Shown in pieces: positions 55,985-64,000 of a DNA stretch of 64,000 nt (positions within the stretch are counted from its first letter, which is position 1; every line of letters starts with the position of its first letter). Source of the DNA: Phyllobacterium trifolii. Its GTDB lineage: Bacteria > Pseudomonadota > Alphaproteobacteria > Rhizobiales > Rhizobiaceae. Position numbers and translations under genes: made by a program. The DNA is taken from assembly GCF_014192095.1 (NCBI RefSeq), contig NZ_JACHXN010000001.1, positions 310,001-374,000 on the forward strand. The letters are read 5' to 3'. Below the pieces are notes generated by a model. The model had not been told where the DNA came from and searched no databases. It worked only from the letters and a program-made list of their open reading frames with translations.

Positions 55985-56222
55985 AACGATTTGACCCTTT
56001 AGGTTGGTGCCCATAGTTCCCACAGAGGAAAAATCATATTGGCGGATCGCTCCCCACGCCCCCAAAAAAAGGGCCCAATATGTCTCCCATTCACGCAGCT
56101 ATCGAAGGCCATTCTGACGCTTTGGTCAAGCGGTAATCTTTGCTCAATATTATAGCAATGTTAGACTTTCGACTGCTCACGAAGAGATTTTTGGATCATT
56201 TGTTGTTCAGACCTGCGTTTTG

Positions 56223-57017
56223 TTACCAAAAACGCTCGCTGAACCGCATATCCGGCCAGAATTGGCTTTTCCCGAAGACGAAGGCTGTACGGCGTCCGGC
56301 CAAGAATCTGGCCAGCACAATCGTGAATAGAAAACCGAGTGTATAACCGGCCACGACATCTGTCGGATAATGAGCGCGGGCAAAGACGCGGGTCAAGGCG
56401 ATGAACATCGTCGCCAGGATGATTGGTATGCGCCAGCGCGGGAACCACAGAGCCAGTACACCACCAACCGCGCCCATGGTGGTTGAATGACCAGATGGAA
56501 AACTCGCAAAATTATACCCCGCTACGAACGGTGAAAAACTGTTGGCCCCCAGCGTATCGATGAATTTTGGGCGCGCCCGGCCGATAAGAAACTTCGCAAT
56601 ATTGGTCAGTATCCCCGATAAAGCGATGGCCCAGAAAGCGAAGGTCGCCTGTGCATAGACGAGGCCAAAGCGGATACGCCGGTCTCGGGCAATATTCCCC
56701 CAATCGATGCCGATCAGGCACACGCCGATGACGAAAGCCGGAATGAGATACCATTGCGACAGGCCGATATCAGTCAGATGCCGCACACCATTAAGCGGCT
56801 CATAGGTCGACAGCGTGCGCGACAAGAGCGCGTCATAGGGATGAATCAGCAGAATGAGGAAGAAGATGAGAACGACAGCCATGAACATGCCGTTCGTCCA
56901 CGCGGGCGGAGAACCCGGAAAAGCGGGAGAATTGATGCGGCGCAGAAAGCGGACAACGGACTGACCGACCCGGCCCAAGGCGGATTGCGTTTGCCCCTGA
57001 TTGCGTGGCTTCGTCAT
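56223..57017 (-). CDS. PAP2-type membrane phosphatase, 264 aa
   Basis: Six hydrophobic segments and the three-part PAP2 active site: KFLIGRARPKF (near residue 145), SFPSGHSTTMG (near 185) and TRVFARAHYPTDVVAG (near 230). It likely removes phosphate from lipid substrates such as undecaprenyl pyrophosphate, phosphatidic acid or lipid A. The basic N-terminus (KPRNQGQTQS) is cytoplasmic. The frame opens at 57107; the ATG at 57017 with GGGAAAG is preferred. Confidence 0.9.
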   Translation of the reverse strand: MTKPRNQGQTQSALGRVGQSVVRFLRRINSPAFPGSPPAWTNGMFMAVVLIFFLILLIHPYDALLSRTLSTYEPLNGVRHLTDIGLSQWYLIPAFVIGVCLIGIDWGNIARDRRIRFGLVYAQATFAFWAIALSGILTNIAKFLIGRARPKFIDTLGANSFSPFVAGYNFASFPSGHSTTMGAVGGVLALWFPRWRIPIILATMFIALTRVFARAHYPTDVVAGYTLGFLFTIVLARFLAGRRTAFVFGKSQFWPDMRFSERFW

Positions 57018-57091
57018 CTTGTCTTTCCCGTCAATCAGCCTGCTCTCCTGTTGCAACAAGCACGCGGTGGCATTATCGACTTCTGCGACAC

Positions 57092-57226
57092 CCGTCTGCA
57101 AATTCATCCCCGACGATCATCTGATGCGATTTTCTGCGCTTCCGGTGCTCACGTACGATGTGTACGCTGCGCTCCGGTTCTCGAAAACCACCTCAGCTGA
57201 CACATCAGGGATGAATTTTCAAACGG
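57092..57226. repeat. Interspersed structured repeat, copy D
   Basis: Outer arms CCGTCTGCAAATTCATCCCC (57092-57111) and GGGATGAATTTTCAAACGG (57208-57226) pair with few mismatches. The core has the CGTAC (57152-57156) / GTACG (57162-57166) hairpin between two GCGCT(T/C)CGG-type motifs. It lies upstream of divergent PAP2 and metC. Confidence 0.85.
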
Positions 57227-57262
57227 TCTCTGACAAGGCACACAAAATATGGAGACGATCTC

Positions 57263-58438
57263 ATGGAGAAGCAACCGGGCAAGGTGGCGCAAACCGGAAT
57301 CAATACGAGGCTTGCCCATGGTGGCTATGATCCACGCGACTATCACGGCTTCGTCAATCCGCCGGTCGTCCATGCGTCGACTGTGCTGTTTCCAGATGCG
57401 CAAACCATGGCTAATCACAGCCAGCAATATACCTATGCCACGCATGGAACACCCACCACCGATGCTTTGTGCCGCGCGATCGATGAGCTGGAGGGCTCTG
57501 CCGGCACTGTTCTCGTTCCCTCGGGTCTTGCGGCAGTGACGGTACCGCTTCTGGCTTTCCTCTCGCCGGGTGATCATCTGCTGATGGTCGACAGCTGCTA
57601 TGGCAATACCCGCCATTTCTGCAAAACCATGTTGAAGCGATTGGGTATCGAGGTCGAATTCTATGACCCGCTGGTTGGCGCTGGCATCGAGAAACTGATC
57701 AAGCCGAACACCCGTGTCATCTTCACCGAATCACCGGGCTCCAACACGTTCGAAATCCAGGACATCCCGGCCATCGTTGAAAAGGCCCATGCGGCAGACG
57801 CCATCGTCATGATGGACAATACCTGGGCGACGCCGATCTATTTCAAGGCGCTGGACTATGGCGTCGATATCTCGATCCATGCGGCGACCAAATATCCTGC
57901 CGGTCATTCCGATATCTTGATGGGAACCATTTCGGCCAATGAGAAATGCTTCAAGACATTGGATGCGGCGCATTCCGCACTCGGGCTCTGCGTGAGCGGT
58001 GACGATGCCTATCAGGTTTTGCGCGGGCTGCGCACCATGGGCGTGCGCATGGAACGGCATGCGGAGAGCGCGCTGGAAATCGCCAGATGGCTCGAGGCGC
58101 AGGACGGTGTCATCGAGGTGCTGCATCCCGGTCTTGAGAGCCATGCGGGAAACGCCTTGTTCAAACGCGATTTTTGTGGTGCGGGCGGAGTGTTTTCGAT
58201 TGTCATCCAGGGCGGAGTTGCACAGGCACAAGCCTTCCTCAACGCATTGAGGATTTTCGGCCTGGGCTATTCGTGGGGTGGATATGAAAGTCTCGCGTTG
58301 CATGTCCATCTCGGCGGCCGGGAGATTACGGGCAAGAATTATGCAGGACCGGTCATCCGGCTGCAGATCGGACTTGAAGACAAGGCCGATCTTATTGCCG
58401 ACATTGAAAACGGATTGGCCGCAGCAAAGACGGTTTGA
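57263..58438 (+). CDS. metC: Cystathionine beta-lyase
   Basis: A PLP enzyme of the Cys/Met metabolism family that cleaves cystathionine to homocysteine for methionine synthesis. The PLP lysine is in ATKYPAGHSDILMG, and MMDNTWATPIYFKALDYGVD and YTYATHGTPTTDAL are family motifs. Length 391 aa is normal. GGAGA precedes the ATG at 57263. Close relatives (cystathionine gamma-lyase, O-acetylhomoserine sulfhydrylase) are not excluded, but the length and the neighbouring aap operon fit MetC in rhizobia. Confidence 0.9.
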   Translation: MEKQPGKVAQTGINTRLAHGGYDPRDYHGFVNPPVVHASTVLFPDAQTMANHSQQYTYATHGTPTTDALCRAIDELEGSAGTVLVPSGLAAVTVPLLAFLSPGDHLLMVDSCYGNTRHFCKTMLKRLGIEVEFYDPLVGAGIEKLIKPNTRVIFTESPGSNTFEIQDIPAIVEKAHAADAIVMMDNTWATPIYFKALDYGVDISIHAATKYPAGHSDILMGTISANEKCFKTLDAAHSALGLCVSGDDAYQVLRGLRTMGVRMERHAESALEIARWLEAQDGVIEVLHPGLESHAGNALFKRDFCGAGGVFSIVIQGGVAQAQAFLNALRIFGLGYSWGGYESLALHVHLGGREITGKNYAGPVIRLQIGLEDKADLIADIENGLAAAKTV

Positions 58439-58494
58439 CGCGGATAAATACAAGGTGATTTCAATCCCGGTGACTTGACCGCTATAAGGGGCAA

Positions 58495-58848
58495 ATGAAA
58501 AGGCTCGCTGCAATCCTCGCTCTTCTGACCGCGCTCAGCATTGGCTGGGTTCCGGTGTTTGCGGCGCCCGGCCGTCTGGCTGCAGAACTGGGTTTGCAGG
58601 ACGTTGCGACCGGGGCTTCGCAGTCGTCTGGCCATATTCATCACACCCATGGCTGCGCCGGCAAACATCATTGCCCGGGGGACGTCAAACAACAGCATCC
58701 AGCGGTGTGTGCTGCCTGTATCGGCGTACCGGCAATCTCGTTTGTGGTGCCGGTCATCCCGCAACCCAAGATCATCATTCCGCGAGCCGGAGAATTGCCG
58801 CTTGTCGCGCTCGACAATGCGCCGCTCCCGCGCCCTCCCCGCATATAA
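58495..58848 (+). CDS. Exported His/Cys-rich protein (DUF2946-like), 117 aa
   Basis: The signal (AAILALLTALSIGWVPVFA) precedes a mature part with SSGHIHHTHGCAGKHHCPG and PAVCAACIG, a dense group of His and Cys able to bind metal, ending in LPRPPRI. The layout resembles DUF2946 proteins found beside copper genes, and the next gene encodes a DUF305 protein. AAGGGG precedes the ATG at 58495. Metal binding is inferred from residues only. Confidence 0.6.
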   Translation: MKRLAAILALLTALSIGWVPVFAAPGRLAAELGLQDVATGASQSSGHIHHTHGCAGKHHCPGDVKQQHPAVCAACIGVPAISFVVPVIPQPKIIIPRAGELPLVALDNAPLPRPPRI

Positions 58849-58928
58849 TTGATCATTCCTTTCATTTTACGCGCAGGTGAGCGGGCCACAGCCTGCGCCG
58901 GTTTGACTGGCCCATGGAAAGATCAACG

Positions 58929-59315
58929 ATGAAAATCACATATATTCACAGTGCGGTGCTGATCTGCGCCCTCGCCTTTACCTCACCGGTGCTGGCGCAG
59001 GATCACACAACGCATAAAACCAAGCAGAACGACATGATGGCGATGCCCAAAGGCGATCAAAGCGCATCCTCCAAGGCGTTTGCTGAAGCCAATGCGAAAA
59101 TGCACAAGGACATGGCAATCCCCTTTACCGGCAATGCCGACAAGGATTTTGTGTCGGGTATGATCGCCCATCATCAGGGTGCCATCGACATGGCCAAGGT
59201 CGAGCTCGAATACGGCAAGGATCCGGAAATCCGCAAACTGGCCGAAACGATCATCGCAGCACAGGAAAGCGAGATCAAACAAATGAAAACTTGGCTGGCC
59301 AAGAACGGCGGCTAA
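58929..59315 (+). CDS. DUF305 protein (CopM-type), 128 aa
   Basis: The signal peptide (YIHSAVLICALAFTSPVLA) is followed by a Met/His-rich linker (THKTKQNDMMAMPKGDQ) and the four-helix DUF305 domain with FVSGMIAHHQGAIDMAKVELEYG and IIAAQESEIKQMKTWL. DUF305 proteins such as cyanobacterial CopM bind copper in the periplasm. The ATG at 58929 follows a GGAAAGA site. It probably shares a transcript with the DUF2946-like gene. A copper role is inferred from family members. Confidence 0.8.
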   Translation: MKITYIHSAVLICALAFTSPVLAQDHTTHKTKQNDMMAMPKGDQSASSKAFAEANAKMHKDMAIPFTGNADKDFVSGMIAHHQGAIDMAKVELEYGKDPEIRKLAETIIAAQESEIKQMKTWLAKNGG

Positions 59316-59324
59316 ACAAACAAG

Positions 59325-59357
59325 AATCACCCGCCGGTTTTGGCCGGCGGGTGATTT
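59325..59357 (+). terminator. Terminator after the DUF305 gene
   Basis: AATCACCCGCCGG (59325-59337) pairs with CCGGCGGGTGATT (59344-59356) around TTTTGG, followed by T residues. It could also end the minus-strand gene that stops at 59378. Confidence 0.88.
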
Positions 59358-59377
59358 TCACAAAACCATTTTCCAGT

Positions 59378-59716
59378 TTACTGGCGTATCTCGTTCGTTG
59401 CAGCGCGTTTCTGCATGCTCAACTGCCAAAGACTATGGGCGGCATCGGCATAGGTCGATGATCCGATTCTGAATTCGGCTGAACGCAAAGGCAACAAATC
59501 CTCCACGACGGCAAGCGTGCGCGCCGGAAGGATATCCGTGCAGGTCCATAGACGCCGGAACACAGCACTGATCGGGACCCGTTTCTCGTTGACGTCAATC
59601 TGGGGCTCTTCACTGCCGAGCTCCCAATCCTCCAAGGCGTCAATCGCATCCTGAAAGGCATTGTGCAATATGATGGGCGCATGGCCCTCATGAAGTGGGT
59701 GCAGCAAACCAGGCAT
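59378..59716 (-). CDS. Hypothetical protein, 112 aa
   Basis: A soluble, acidic protein with an N-terminal His-rich stretch (LLHPLHEGHAPIILHNAF), then AIDALEDWELGSEEP and a conserved-looking VFRRLWTCTDILPARTLAVVEDLLPL. The segment CTDILPARTLAVVEDL looks helical. No family is recognised. The frame extends to 59788, but the ATG at 59716 has GAGGAGACAGG upstream. It stands alone and converges on the DUF305 gene. Confidence 0.6.
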   Translation of the reverse strand: MPGLLHPLHEGHAPIILHNAFQDAIDALEDWELGSEEPQIDVNEKRVPISAVFRRLWTCTDILPARTLAVVEDLLPLRSAEFRIGSSTYADAAHSLWQLSMQKRAATNEIRQ

Positions 59717-60051
59717 TCCTGTCTCCTCACTCTTGTGTTGCAACTGCCGGGGGCTCCCGGAAGTGGAATCATAAGGGCGAGACGGCACTTATCGCAAGCC
59801 TAAACTGCTATACCATACCATTTTACTAGTCATTCTTGATTAAATTGAGTTTTCGCTACAGTTTTAAGTTCCGTCATTCAACCAAAAACTGCGCTCAATT
59901 GGCCATGCCTTTGAAAATACTTAATTTTCTAAGGATAGTAGTCCATATAACTCTAATTATTGAGTTGCGCTGGTCTGAGCGCATCGTCGATAACATCAAA
60001 TAGAACTGCATTTTGCTTTTATCGATCATTGTTTTGAACTGGATTTTTTCA
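59717..60051. other. AT-rich intergenic region
   Basis: About 335 bp with lower GC than its surroundings and no convincing gene. It separates the minus-strand hypothetical gene from the FkbM gene and should carry both promoters. I see short self-complementary stretches (such as CTCAATT and AATTGAG) but no clear operator. Confidence 0.5.
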
Positions 60052-60894
60052 ATGACCTATTTTCAACGCACGGCGGCGTTCGAGCCGCGACCAAATTTTT
60101 CGGCCAATTTCATACAACGTCTCGGTGGTTTTTTGACCGCCCGCATCCAGCCGCTTGCGGGGCGTTTTCGTTCTTTCAAAGCAGCCCCATGGAGTGAGCT
60201 AAGCAGTGCCTCGGACAGGCGTATCGACTTTGGTGAGCTCCCCGAAAGCGAAGTCGCGAAAGTTCGTCATATCCTGAGCACAACGGGCACATTTCGCGAT
60301 AATGCGACATTGCTGGAACTCGGTGCCGGATCCGGAGTGCAGACCATCGAGATGGCAACATGCGGCGCATTTGCGCGCATACTCGCCGTCGAACCGGAGG
60401 CAGTCAATTTTTCGGCCTTGAAACGTAATGTCGACGACAACGACCTACGGAACACGGTTTCCTGCTTCCCATGTGCAGCTGGCGTCATCGATGGAATGGC
60501 CAATTTCTACGTGGGCCGCGACGACAAGCAGCGAAGCGGTATGAAACAGCGAAGGCCCAACGATACCAAGACCAGAATCCCGATCAACACGGTCGAAACC
60601 ATCCTGCAGGACGCGTGCGTTCCGCTTGAAAAGATCGGTCTCGTATGGATTGATATCGAAGGCTATGAGGCGATCGCCTGCCTGTCCATGACCGCGCTCA
60701 TGGAGCGCAATATTCCAATTTATGCGGTGCTTTCGCCGGAACTCTATCACCGCGATCATGGTTCGAGCTTCGTCCGCTATCTCGCCACATATTATCGCCG
60801 CTGCGTCTTGCTGACTGACGCCGAGCCACGAATCGTCAACGTAGCGGACATCCCCCTCGACCTGGGAAGCGTGCGCGTCCTGCTGATCGACTGA
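60052..60894 (+). CDS. FkbM family methyltransferase, 280 aa
   Basis: The SAM-binding core is seen in LLELGAGSGVQTIEMATCGAFARILAVEPEAVNFSALKRNV, with the family-typical WIDIEGYEAIACLSM late motif. FkbM-type enzymes add methyl groups to sugars or lipids, often in polysaccharide gene sets; none lies beside it here. The TTG at 60013 could extend the frame, but the ATG at 60052 gives the natural start. The ribosome binding site is weak. Substrate unknown. Confidence 0.82.
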   Translation: MTYFQRTAAFEPRPNFSANFIQRLGGFLTARIQPLAGRFRSFKAAPWSELSSASDRRIDFGELPESEVAKVRHILSTTGTFRDNATLLELGAGSGVQTIEMATCGAFARILAVEPEAVNFSALKRNVDDNDLRNTVSCFPCAAGVIDGMANFYVGRDDKQRSGMKQRRPNDTKTRIPINTVETILQDACVPLEKIGLVWIDIEGYEAIACLSMTALMERNIPIYAVLSPELYHRDHGSSFVRYLATYYRRCVLLTDAEPRIVNVADIPLDLGSVRVLLID

Positions 60895-60996
60895 CGTCGA
60901 TTAACCAATTGGATGCTGCATTTTTCGCATCCATCTTGCCAAACTGGCGCCATTGCCGCATTCATGTCCCCTATTCGTTATCGAGGATATTGGCAC

Positions 60997-61323
60997 ATGA
61001 CGACAAGGCACCTTCAGGTGATCATTCTTTCCGCGCTGCTCTCGGGCTGCGCAGGCATTCAAAGCCAGCTCGATAATGAAAAAATTTCATCCCTGCGTTA
61101 TGACAATGTCGCCTGCCCCGCACTTGTGGCGCAGCGCAACCAGGCTGTGGCCGAGATCAGCCGGCTTACCAATGGCCGCGGCTACCAGGACCCGAACGTG
61201 GTCACCGGCTTCGGTCCCTTCCTGCCCGACTATCGCACGGCCAACCAGAAACAGGCCGGTGCCTTGCAGGGACAAGCCGATTCAATGACGCGGTCAATCG
61301 ATCGCCGCAAATGCACCGGATAG
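60997..61323 (+). CDS. Small lipoprotein, 108 aa
   Basis: The signal (RHLQVIILSALLSGC) ends in a lipobox LSGC, so the protein should be lipid-anchored. The mature part includes SLRYDNVACPALVAQRNQAVAEISRLTNGRGY and ends in a Cys, so a disulfide is possible (Cys at about 47 and 106). No family recognised. GAGGA lies ten bases before the ATG at 60997. It is a likely single gene. Confidence 0.65.
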   Translation: MTTRHLQVIILSALLSGCAGIQSQLDNEKISSLRYDNVACPALVAQRNQAVAEISRLTNGRGYQDPNVVTGFGPFLPDYRTANQKQAGALQGQADSMTRSIDRRKCTG

Positions 61324-61475
61324 CCCACCATTTGTTGATTTGCTTGAAGAATTATTGAATAATTTTCTCATATTTTCTCATCTGACAGAAGGATTTACAA
61401 TCGGCCGCAAACGTTGTTTCGTGTTGCCACGTCCGGATTGAACATATGGACGGATCGCAACTTGGGGGCACGATC

Positions 61476-61961
61476 ATGATCTTCGGTATGACGCCGTTTA
61501 CACTTTTCCATGTGATTCTAAGCCTGATCGGTATTGTTTCAGGGCTGATTGTTCTGGCGGGTCTTATTGGCTCCGACAGGAAGGAAAGCTGGACGTTGAT
61601 CTTCCTGATAACGACAGTAGCCACGAGCGTAACCGGCTTCCTGTTTCCCTATAGCGGCTTCACGCCGGCCATAGGGGTGGGTATCATATCTATGATCTTC
61701 CTCATCGCGGCGATCGTTGCGCTCTATATCTATCGTCTCGCCGGTTCCTGGCGCTCGGTCTATGTGGTCAGCGCAATCGTGTCGCTCTATCTGAATTGCT
61801 TTGTTCTCGTTGCACAGTCTTTCCAGAAGATACCTGCACTCAACGCACTTGCTCCGACAGGGTCAGAACCTCCGTTCGCGATTGTGCAGGGTATTTTGCT
61901 GGTGTTGTTCGTCATCGCGGGCTTTCTTTCGTTGCGACGGTTTCGCCCGATTTACGCCTAA
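61476..61961 (+). CDS. Conserved integral membrane protein, 161 aa
   Basis: Four to five hydrophobic segments: LFHVILSLIGIVSGLIVLAG, LIFLITTVATSVTGFLF, IGVGIISMIFLIAAIVALYIY, VYVVSAIVSLYLNCFVLV and VQGILLVLFVIAGFLSL. No named family is recognised; the even spacing of helices resembles small DoxX- or DUF-type membrane proteins. The ATG at 61476 follows a GGGGG site, preferred over 61446. It ends at a hairpin and is the last sizeable gene before a short-gene cluster. Confidence 0.65.
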   Translation: MIFGMTPFTLFHVILSLIGIVSGLIVLAGLIGSDRKESWTLIFLITTVATSVTGFLFPYSGFTPAIGVGIISMIFLIAAIVALYIYRLAGSWRSVYVVSAIVSLYLNCFVLVAQSFQKIPALNALAPTGSEPPFAIVQGILLVLFVIAGFLSLRRFRPIYA

Positions 61962-61995
61962 GAGCTGAAGCCTTCAGACCTCGCGAAAACAGGTG

Positions 61996-62030
61996 CAAGC
62001 GGCGCCCTTTTCAAGGAACGCCGCTTGTTT
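61996..62030 (+). terminator. Terminator after the membrane-protein gene
   Basis: CAAGCGGCG (61996-62004) pairs with CGCCGCTTG (62019-62027), with an inner CCTT/AAGG pairing in the loop and a TTT tail. It lies 35 bp after the stop. Confidence 0.55.
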
Positions 62031-62195
62031 CACAGCATGTTGATGATCTGCAAACGCAGACACGATCACCCGACGCTGCAAATCCAGTTGAATAACCGCA
62101 AAACTAAGCGTACACCTATTAGCTTAAGCGAATAGTTTGCTTTCAGCCTTTCGGATAAGCCCGCTAGGTCAATTGTTCTTCTAAGGGAGTGACAA

Positions 62196-62372
62196 ATGGG
62201 AGACGTGACGCTTCATACCCCCCACAATGCCTGCTGCGCTACACCGCAGATTCTACAAAAAGTCCGCGAAGAAATGCCAAACAAGCCTACCAGCCCCAAC
62301 AGGCTTTCGGACATTCTGAAACGAGCCAAAGGCGGTTTTGCGCATCGGCGTTTTAAGCAGCATACGAAATAG
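62196..62372 (+). CDS. Short gene, 58 aa, soluble basic protein
   Basis: The frame opens after GGGAG and encodes MGDVTLHTPHNACCATPQIL..., ending in AHRRFKQHTK. It has two adjacent cysteines near the start and a strongly basic C-terminus (LKRAKGGFAHRRF). No family is recognised. The good ribosome binding site is the only support; reality is uncertain. Confidence 0.4.
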   Translation: MGDVTLHTPHNACCATPQILQKVREEMPNKPTSPNRLSDILKRAKGGFAHRRFKQHTK

Positions 62373-62671
62373 CCCGCGACGGAAGTCACGGCAGAATTGA
62401 CATGAAGATCGCCGTGGCCGGGCTGCAGCGATCTTTCTGTATTTACCTTGTTATTTTTGTCCGCTTGCCTGCACTGCGGACTCACCGCATCATTATCGAG
62501 GCTCATCGATGGATGATTGATCCTATGAAGTGCTTTCGAGCTAGTTATATAGCCATTATTACTAAGTTGTTTTCGCACTGCCGCTATGGCCTGATGCGAT
62601 CTGAGCCGTAGTTTATTGCAGCTCGAAGTCCTCTTAATCACTGTTTTCATTGGCAGATGTGGGAGGCACCA

Positions 62672-62800
62672 ATGGAAGAGGATGAAAAAAAAGAAAAGGA
62701 GGATTATGCGCCCTACATGACGTCCATCTGGGGCTATCTCATAATCTTTTTGATCATCATACCAATTGTCTTGTATTTAGGCCGTCAGTTCGGAAGGTGA
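62672..62800 (+). CDS. Very small membrane protein, 42 aa
   Basis: GGAGG lies six bases before ATG 62672. The protein has a charged start (EEDEKKEKEDYAPY) and one membrane segment (LIIFLIIIPIVLYLGRQ). This looks like a tail- or single-spanning small protein. It is followed 6 bp later by another small membrane gene, so the two are probably co-translated. Confidence 0.55.
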   Translation: MEEDEKKEKEDYAPYMTSIWGYLIIFLIIIPIVLYLGRQFGR

Positions 62801-62806
62801 ATTCTT

Positions 62807-62989
62807 GTGTCGTTAACGAGCTTCAATAAGAGGGCGAAGTCCCCCGCAACAATGACATATGCCCCATCGAATGATGAAAACGGGTACGCAGCCGATAATG
62901 GAATGAAGTTCTATCTGTACTGGCCGCCAGCGATGATCATGGTTCTCCTGGCCGTCGGAAGCTATGCTGTCGGAATGTATTTTTCCTAG
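62807..62989 (+). CDS. Small membrane protein, 60 aa
   Basis: GTG at 62807 is preceded by AAGGTGA, which overlaps the stop of the preceding gene. One C-terminal membrane segment is visible (YWPPAMIMVLLAVGSYAVGMYF). ATG at 62852 is an alternative start giving 45 aa. No family recognised. The pair may form a small two-protein complex. It converges on the MCE gene with 6 bp between stops. Confidence 0.5.
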   Translation: MSLTSFNKRAKSPATMTYAPSNDENGYAADNGMKFYLYWPPAMIMVLLAVGSYAVGMYFS

Positions 62990-62995
62990 AATTCC

Positions 62996-63982
62996 CTATC
63001 GGGGTGCTTCGTAATCGGGGGCAGTCTTGGTGGGCCCGAAGAAATATTTGTGCGGATCCTCCGCAATTTCGGAAACGCTGCGATCAATGCCTTCGACCGT
63101 GCGCCGGCTATTCGAGATGAAGCGCTGCGCATTTTTTAGCGGTTGACCCGTCAAATTGCTGAGATTGTTGAGGACGGCGACAAGCTGGGTATTCAAGTCC
63201 TTGGCTTGCTGCTGATAGGACTGAAGCTTGGAGCGTATTTCGCTGGCCGTGCTGTCCTTGTCGTCCGAAAGCTGCTTGTCGACCTTGGCCAATGTCTCAT
63301 CAACGCGCACAGAAGACTTGTTGACCCGCGAGATGACGTCGCGCGCGTCATTCATAAGTTCTCCGACGCTGCGAGCCTTTTGGCCATACTCGTTTATCAT
63401 TTCGGTTTTGCCGGCAAGGCCGTCGGTGAATTCCTTAGCCTGTTGAATGCTTGCAAGCAGCGGTCCCCGCGTTCTCGCGACGTATTCCTCGGTGGCGGTC
63501 GTCGCCTTGTCGACACGGTCGATCCAGTCCTGCGCAGTCTGTACCAGCGTCTTCAGCGACGATGGATCGACGTCCATACGTGCGATTGTGTCCTCCTTGT
63601 CCGCCTCTTCCAAAAGCCTTGGCTCATAGGCCTTGCCGCCCGTCAATTCGATGCGCGCCTGTCCGGCCAGTATTTCGAAGGCAAGTGTTGCCACGGTCGA
63701 GCGCGTGATCGGCGTGGTCGAGTCGATCGCAGTCTGAACGATAACGGCGTCTGGATTGGTCGAATCAATAAAGAGACGCTTCACCTCACCGACCTTCAGA
63801 CCGTTGAAGAATACCGGGCTGTTCGCGGCCAAGCCTGTGACGGAACCTGGAACCCTGATTTCCAGCGTCGACGTTTCACGCGTATCGCCATAACGACCGA
63901 CCCAGTAAAAGAATCCGAACGCCAGCGCACAGACGACAAGGCTGAAAACCGTAACGAGAAGATAGTTGGCCTTGGTTTCCAT
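62996..63982 (-). CDS. MCE/MlaD-type lipid transport protein
   Basis: One N-terminal membrane anchor (NYLLVTVFSLVVCALAFGFFYWV) precedes an MCE domain (about residues 38-118: TLEIRVPGSVTGLAANSPVFFNGLKVGEVKRLFI) and a long coiled coil (about 140-280, rich in E, A, K, Q). MlaD-type proteins form hexamers that move phospholipids between inner and outer membrane, using the partner ATPase and permease; those genes would lie past the right edge on the same strand. The ATG at 63982 is near the window edge but complete. The exact Mla or Yrb set is unknown. Confidence 0.85.
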   Translation of the reverse strand: METKANYLLVTVFSLVVCALAFGFFYWVGRYGDTRETSTLEIRVPGSVTGLAANSPVFFNGLKVGEVKRLFIDSTNPDAVIVQTAIDSTTPITRSTVATLAFEILAGQARIELTGGKAYEPRLLEEADKEDTIARMDVDPSSLKTLVQTAQDWIDRVDKATTATEEYVARTRGPLLASIQQAKEFTDGLAGKTEMINEYGQKARSVGELMNDARDVISRVNKSSVRVDETLAKVDKQLSDDKDSTASEIRSKLQSYQQQAKDLNTQLVAVLNNLSNLTGQPLKNAQRFISNSRRTVEGIDRSVSEIAEDPHKYFFGPTKTAPDYEAPR

Positions 63983-64000
63983 TGATTCTTTTGAGGCGAC

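Noticed and set aside
62213-62650. Minus-strand 145-codon frame
   Set aside because: No ribosome binding site, Cys/Ser-rich random composition, and it overlaps the better supported short plus-strand frame at 62196.
1-64000. CRISPR array, prophage or insertion sequence
   Set aside because: No evenly spaced identical repeats, no cas, integrase, transposase or phage structural genes seen on either strand.

Overview
This window comes from the chromosome of an alphaproteobacterium of the order Rhizobiales (Hyphomicrobiales), most likely the Brucella/Ochrobactrum - Phyllobacterium group. The evidence is gene content and order: plsX-fabH-ihfA-merR, nrdR-ribD-ribE-ribH-nusB, an LdtR-type MarR regulator near an L,D-transpeptidase, an F1 ATPase zeta inhibitor divergent from purC-purS-purQ, the aapJQMP general amino acid transporter, and a Mg-type porphobilinogen synthase. 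The species cannot be named from the sequence alone. I see no prophage, insertion sequence, CRISPR array, rRNA or tRNA gene. Most of the window is ordinary core chromosome; the unusual material is in the intergenic spaces.

Layout. 1-2.4 kb: tail of an autotransporter, an unknown gene, a possible GT42-like glycosyltransferase and two DUF883 tail-anchored proteins, ending in a hairpin-rich stretch that may be a small RNA. 2.5-7.6 kb: merR, ihfA, fabH, plsX, DUF177 and a cytochrome bc1 chaperone on the minus strand, with divergent bamE. 7.7-16.7 kb: proton-pumping pyrophosphatase hppA, two tiny overlapping membrane-protein genes, the riboflavin/nusB/nrdR cluster, glyA and a Tat-exported L,D-transpeptidase. 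17-24.3 kb: small lipoprotein, ldtR, DUF6163, an acyl-CoA hydrolase, then hemB, RDD protein, a secreted protein, bpt, GNAT and a DMT exporter on the plus strand. 24.3-29.5 kb: RND efflux operon (TetR, adaptor, pump) with overlapping genes and palindromic candidate operators. 29.5-36.4 kb: parC, a large exported protein, aspS and rnd. 36.4-42 kb: DMT transporter bracketed by two long perfect inverted repeats, beta-lactamase-fold hydrolase, HpcH-type aldolase, PAS-GGDEF cyclase, methyltransferase, ATPase zeta inhibitor. 42.3-48 kb: purCSQ, then ppx-ppk. 48.5-51.6 kb: cupin protein, NDUFS6-like zinc-finger protein, FAD monooxygenase, and a pair of small membrane proteins. 51.7-59.3 kb: aapJQMP, PAP2 phosphatase, metC, and a possible metal-handling pair. 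59.4-64 kb: hypothetical proteins, FkbM-type methyltransferase, lipoprotein, membrane protein, three very short genes and an MCE/MlaD protein whose transporter partners would lie past the right edge.

Repeats. A family of about 120-150 bp structured repeats occurs four times (11.4, 44.1, 48.1 and 57.1 kb), with a possible deleted relative at 0.5 kb. All four share a core built from two copies of a GCGCTCCGG-type motif around a small hairpin. In one copy both hairpin arms have changed while staying complementary. Two unrelated palindromes (33-nt and 35-nt perfect arms) flank the transporter gene at 36.7-37.7 kb. Several genes too short for standard calling are supported by good ribosome binding sites and by overlaps with their neighbours.
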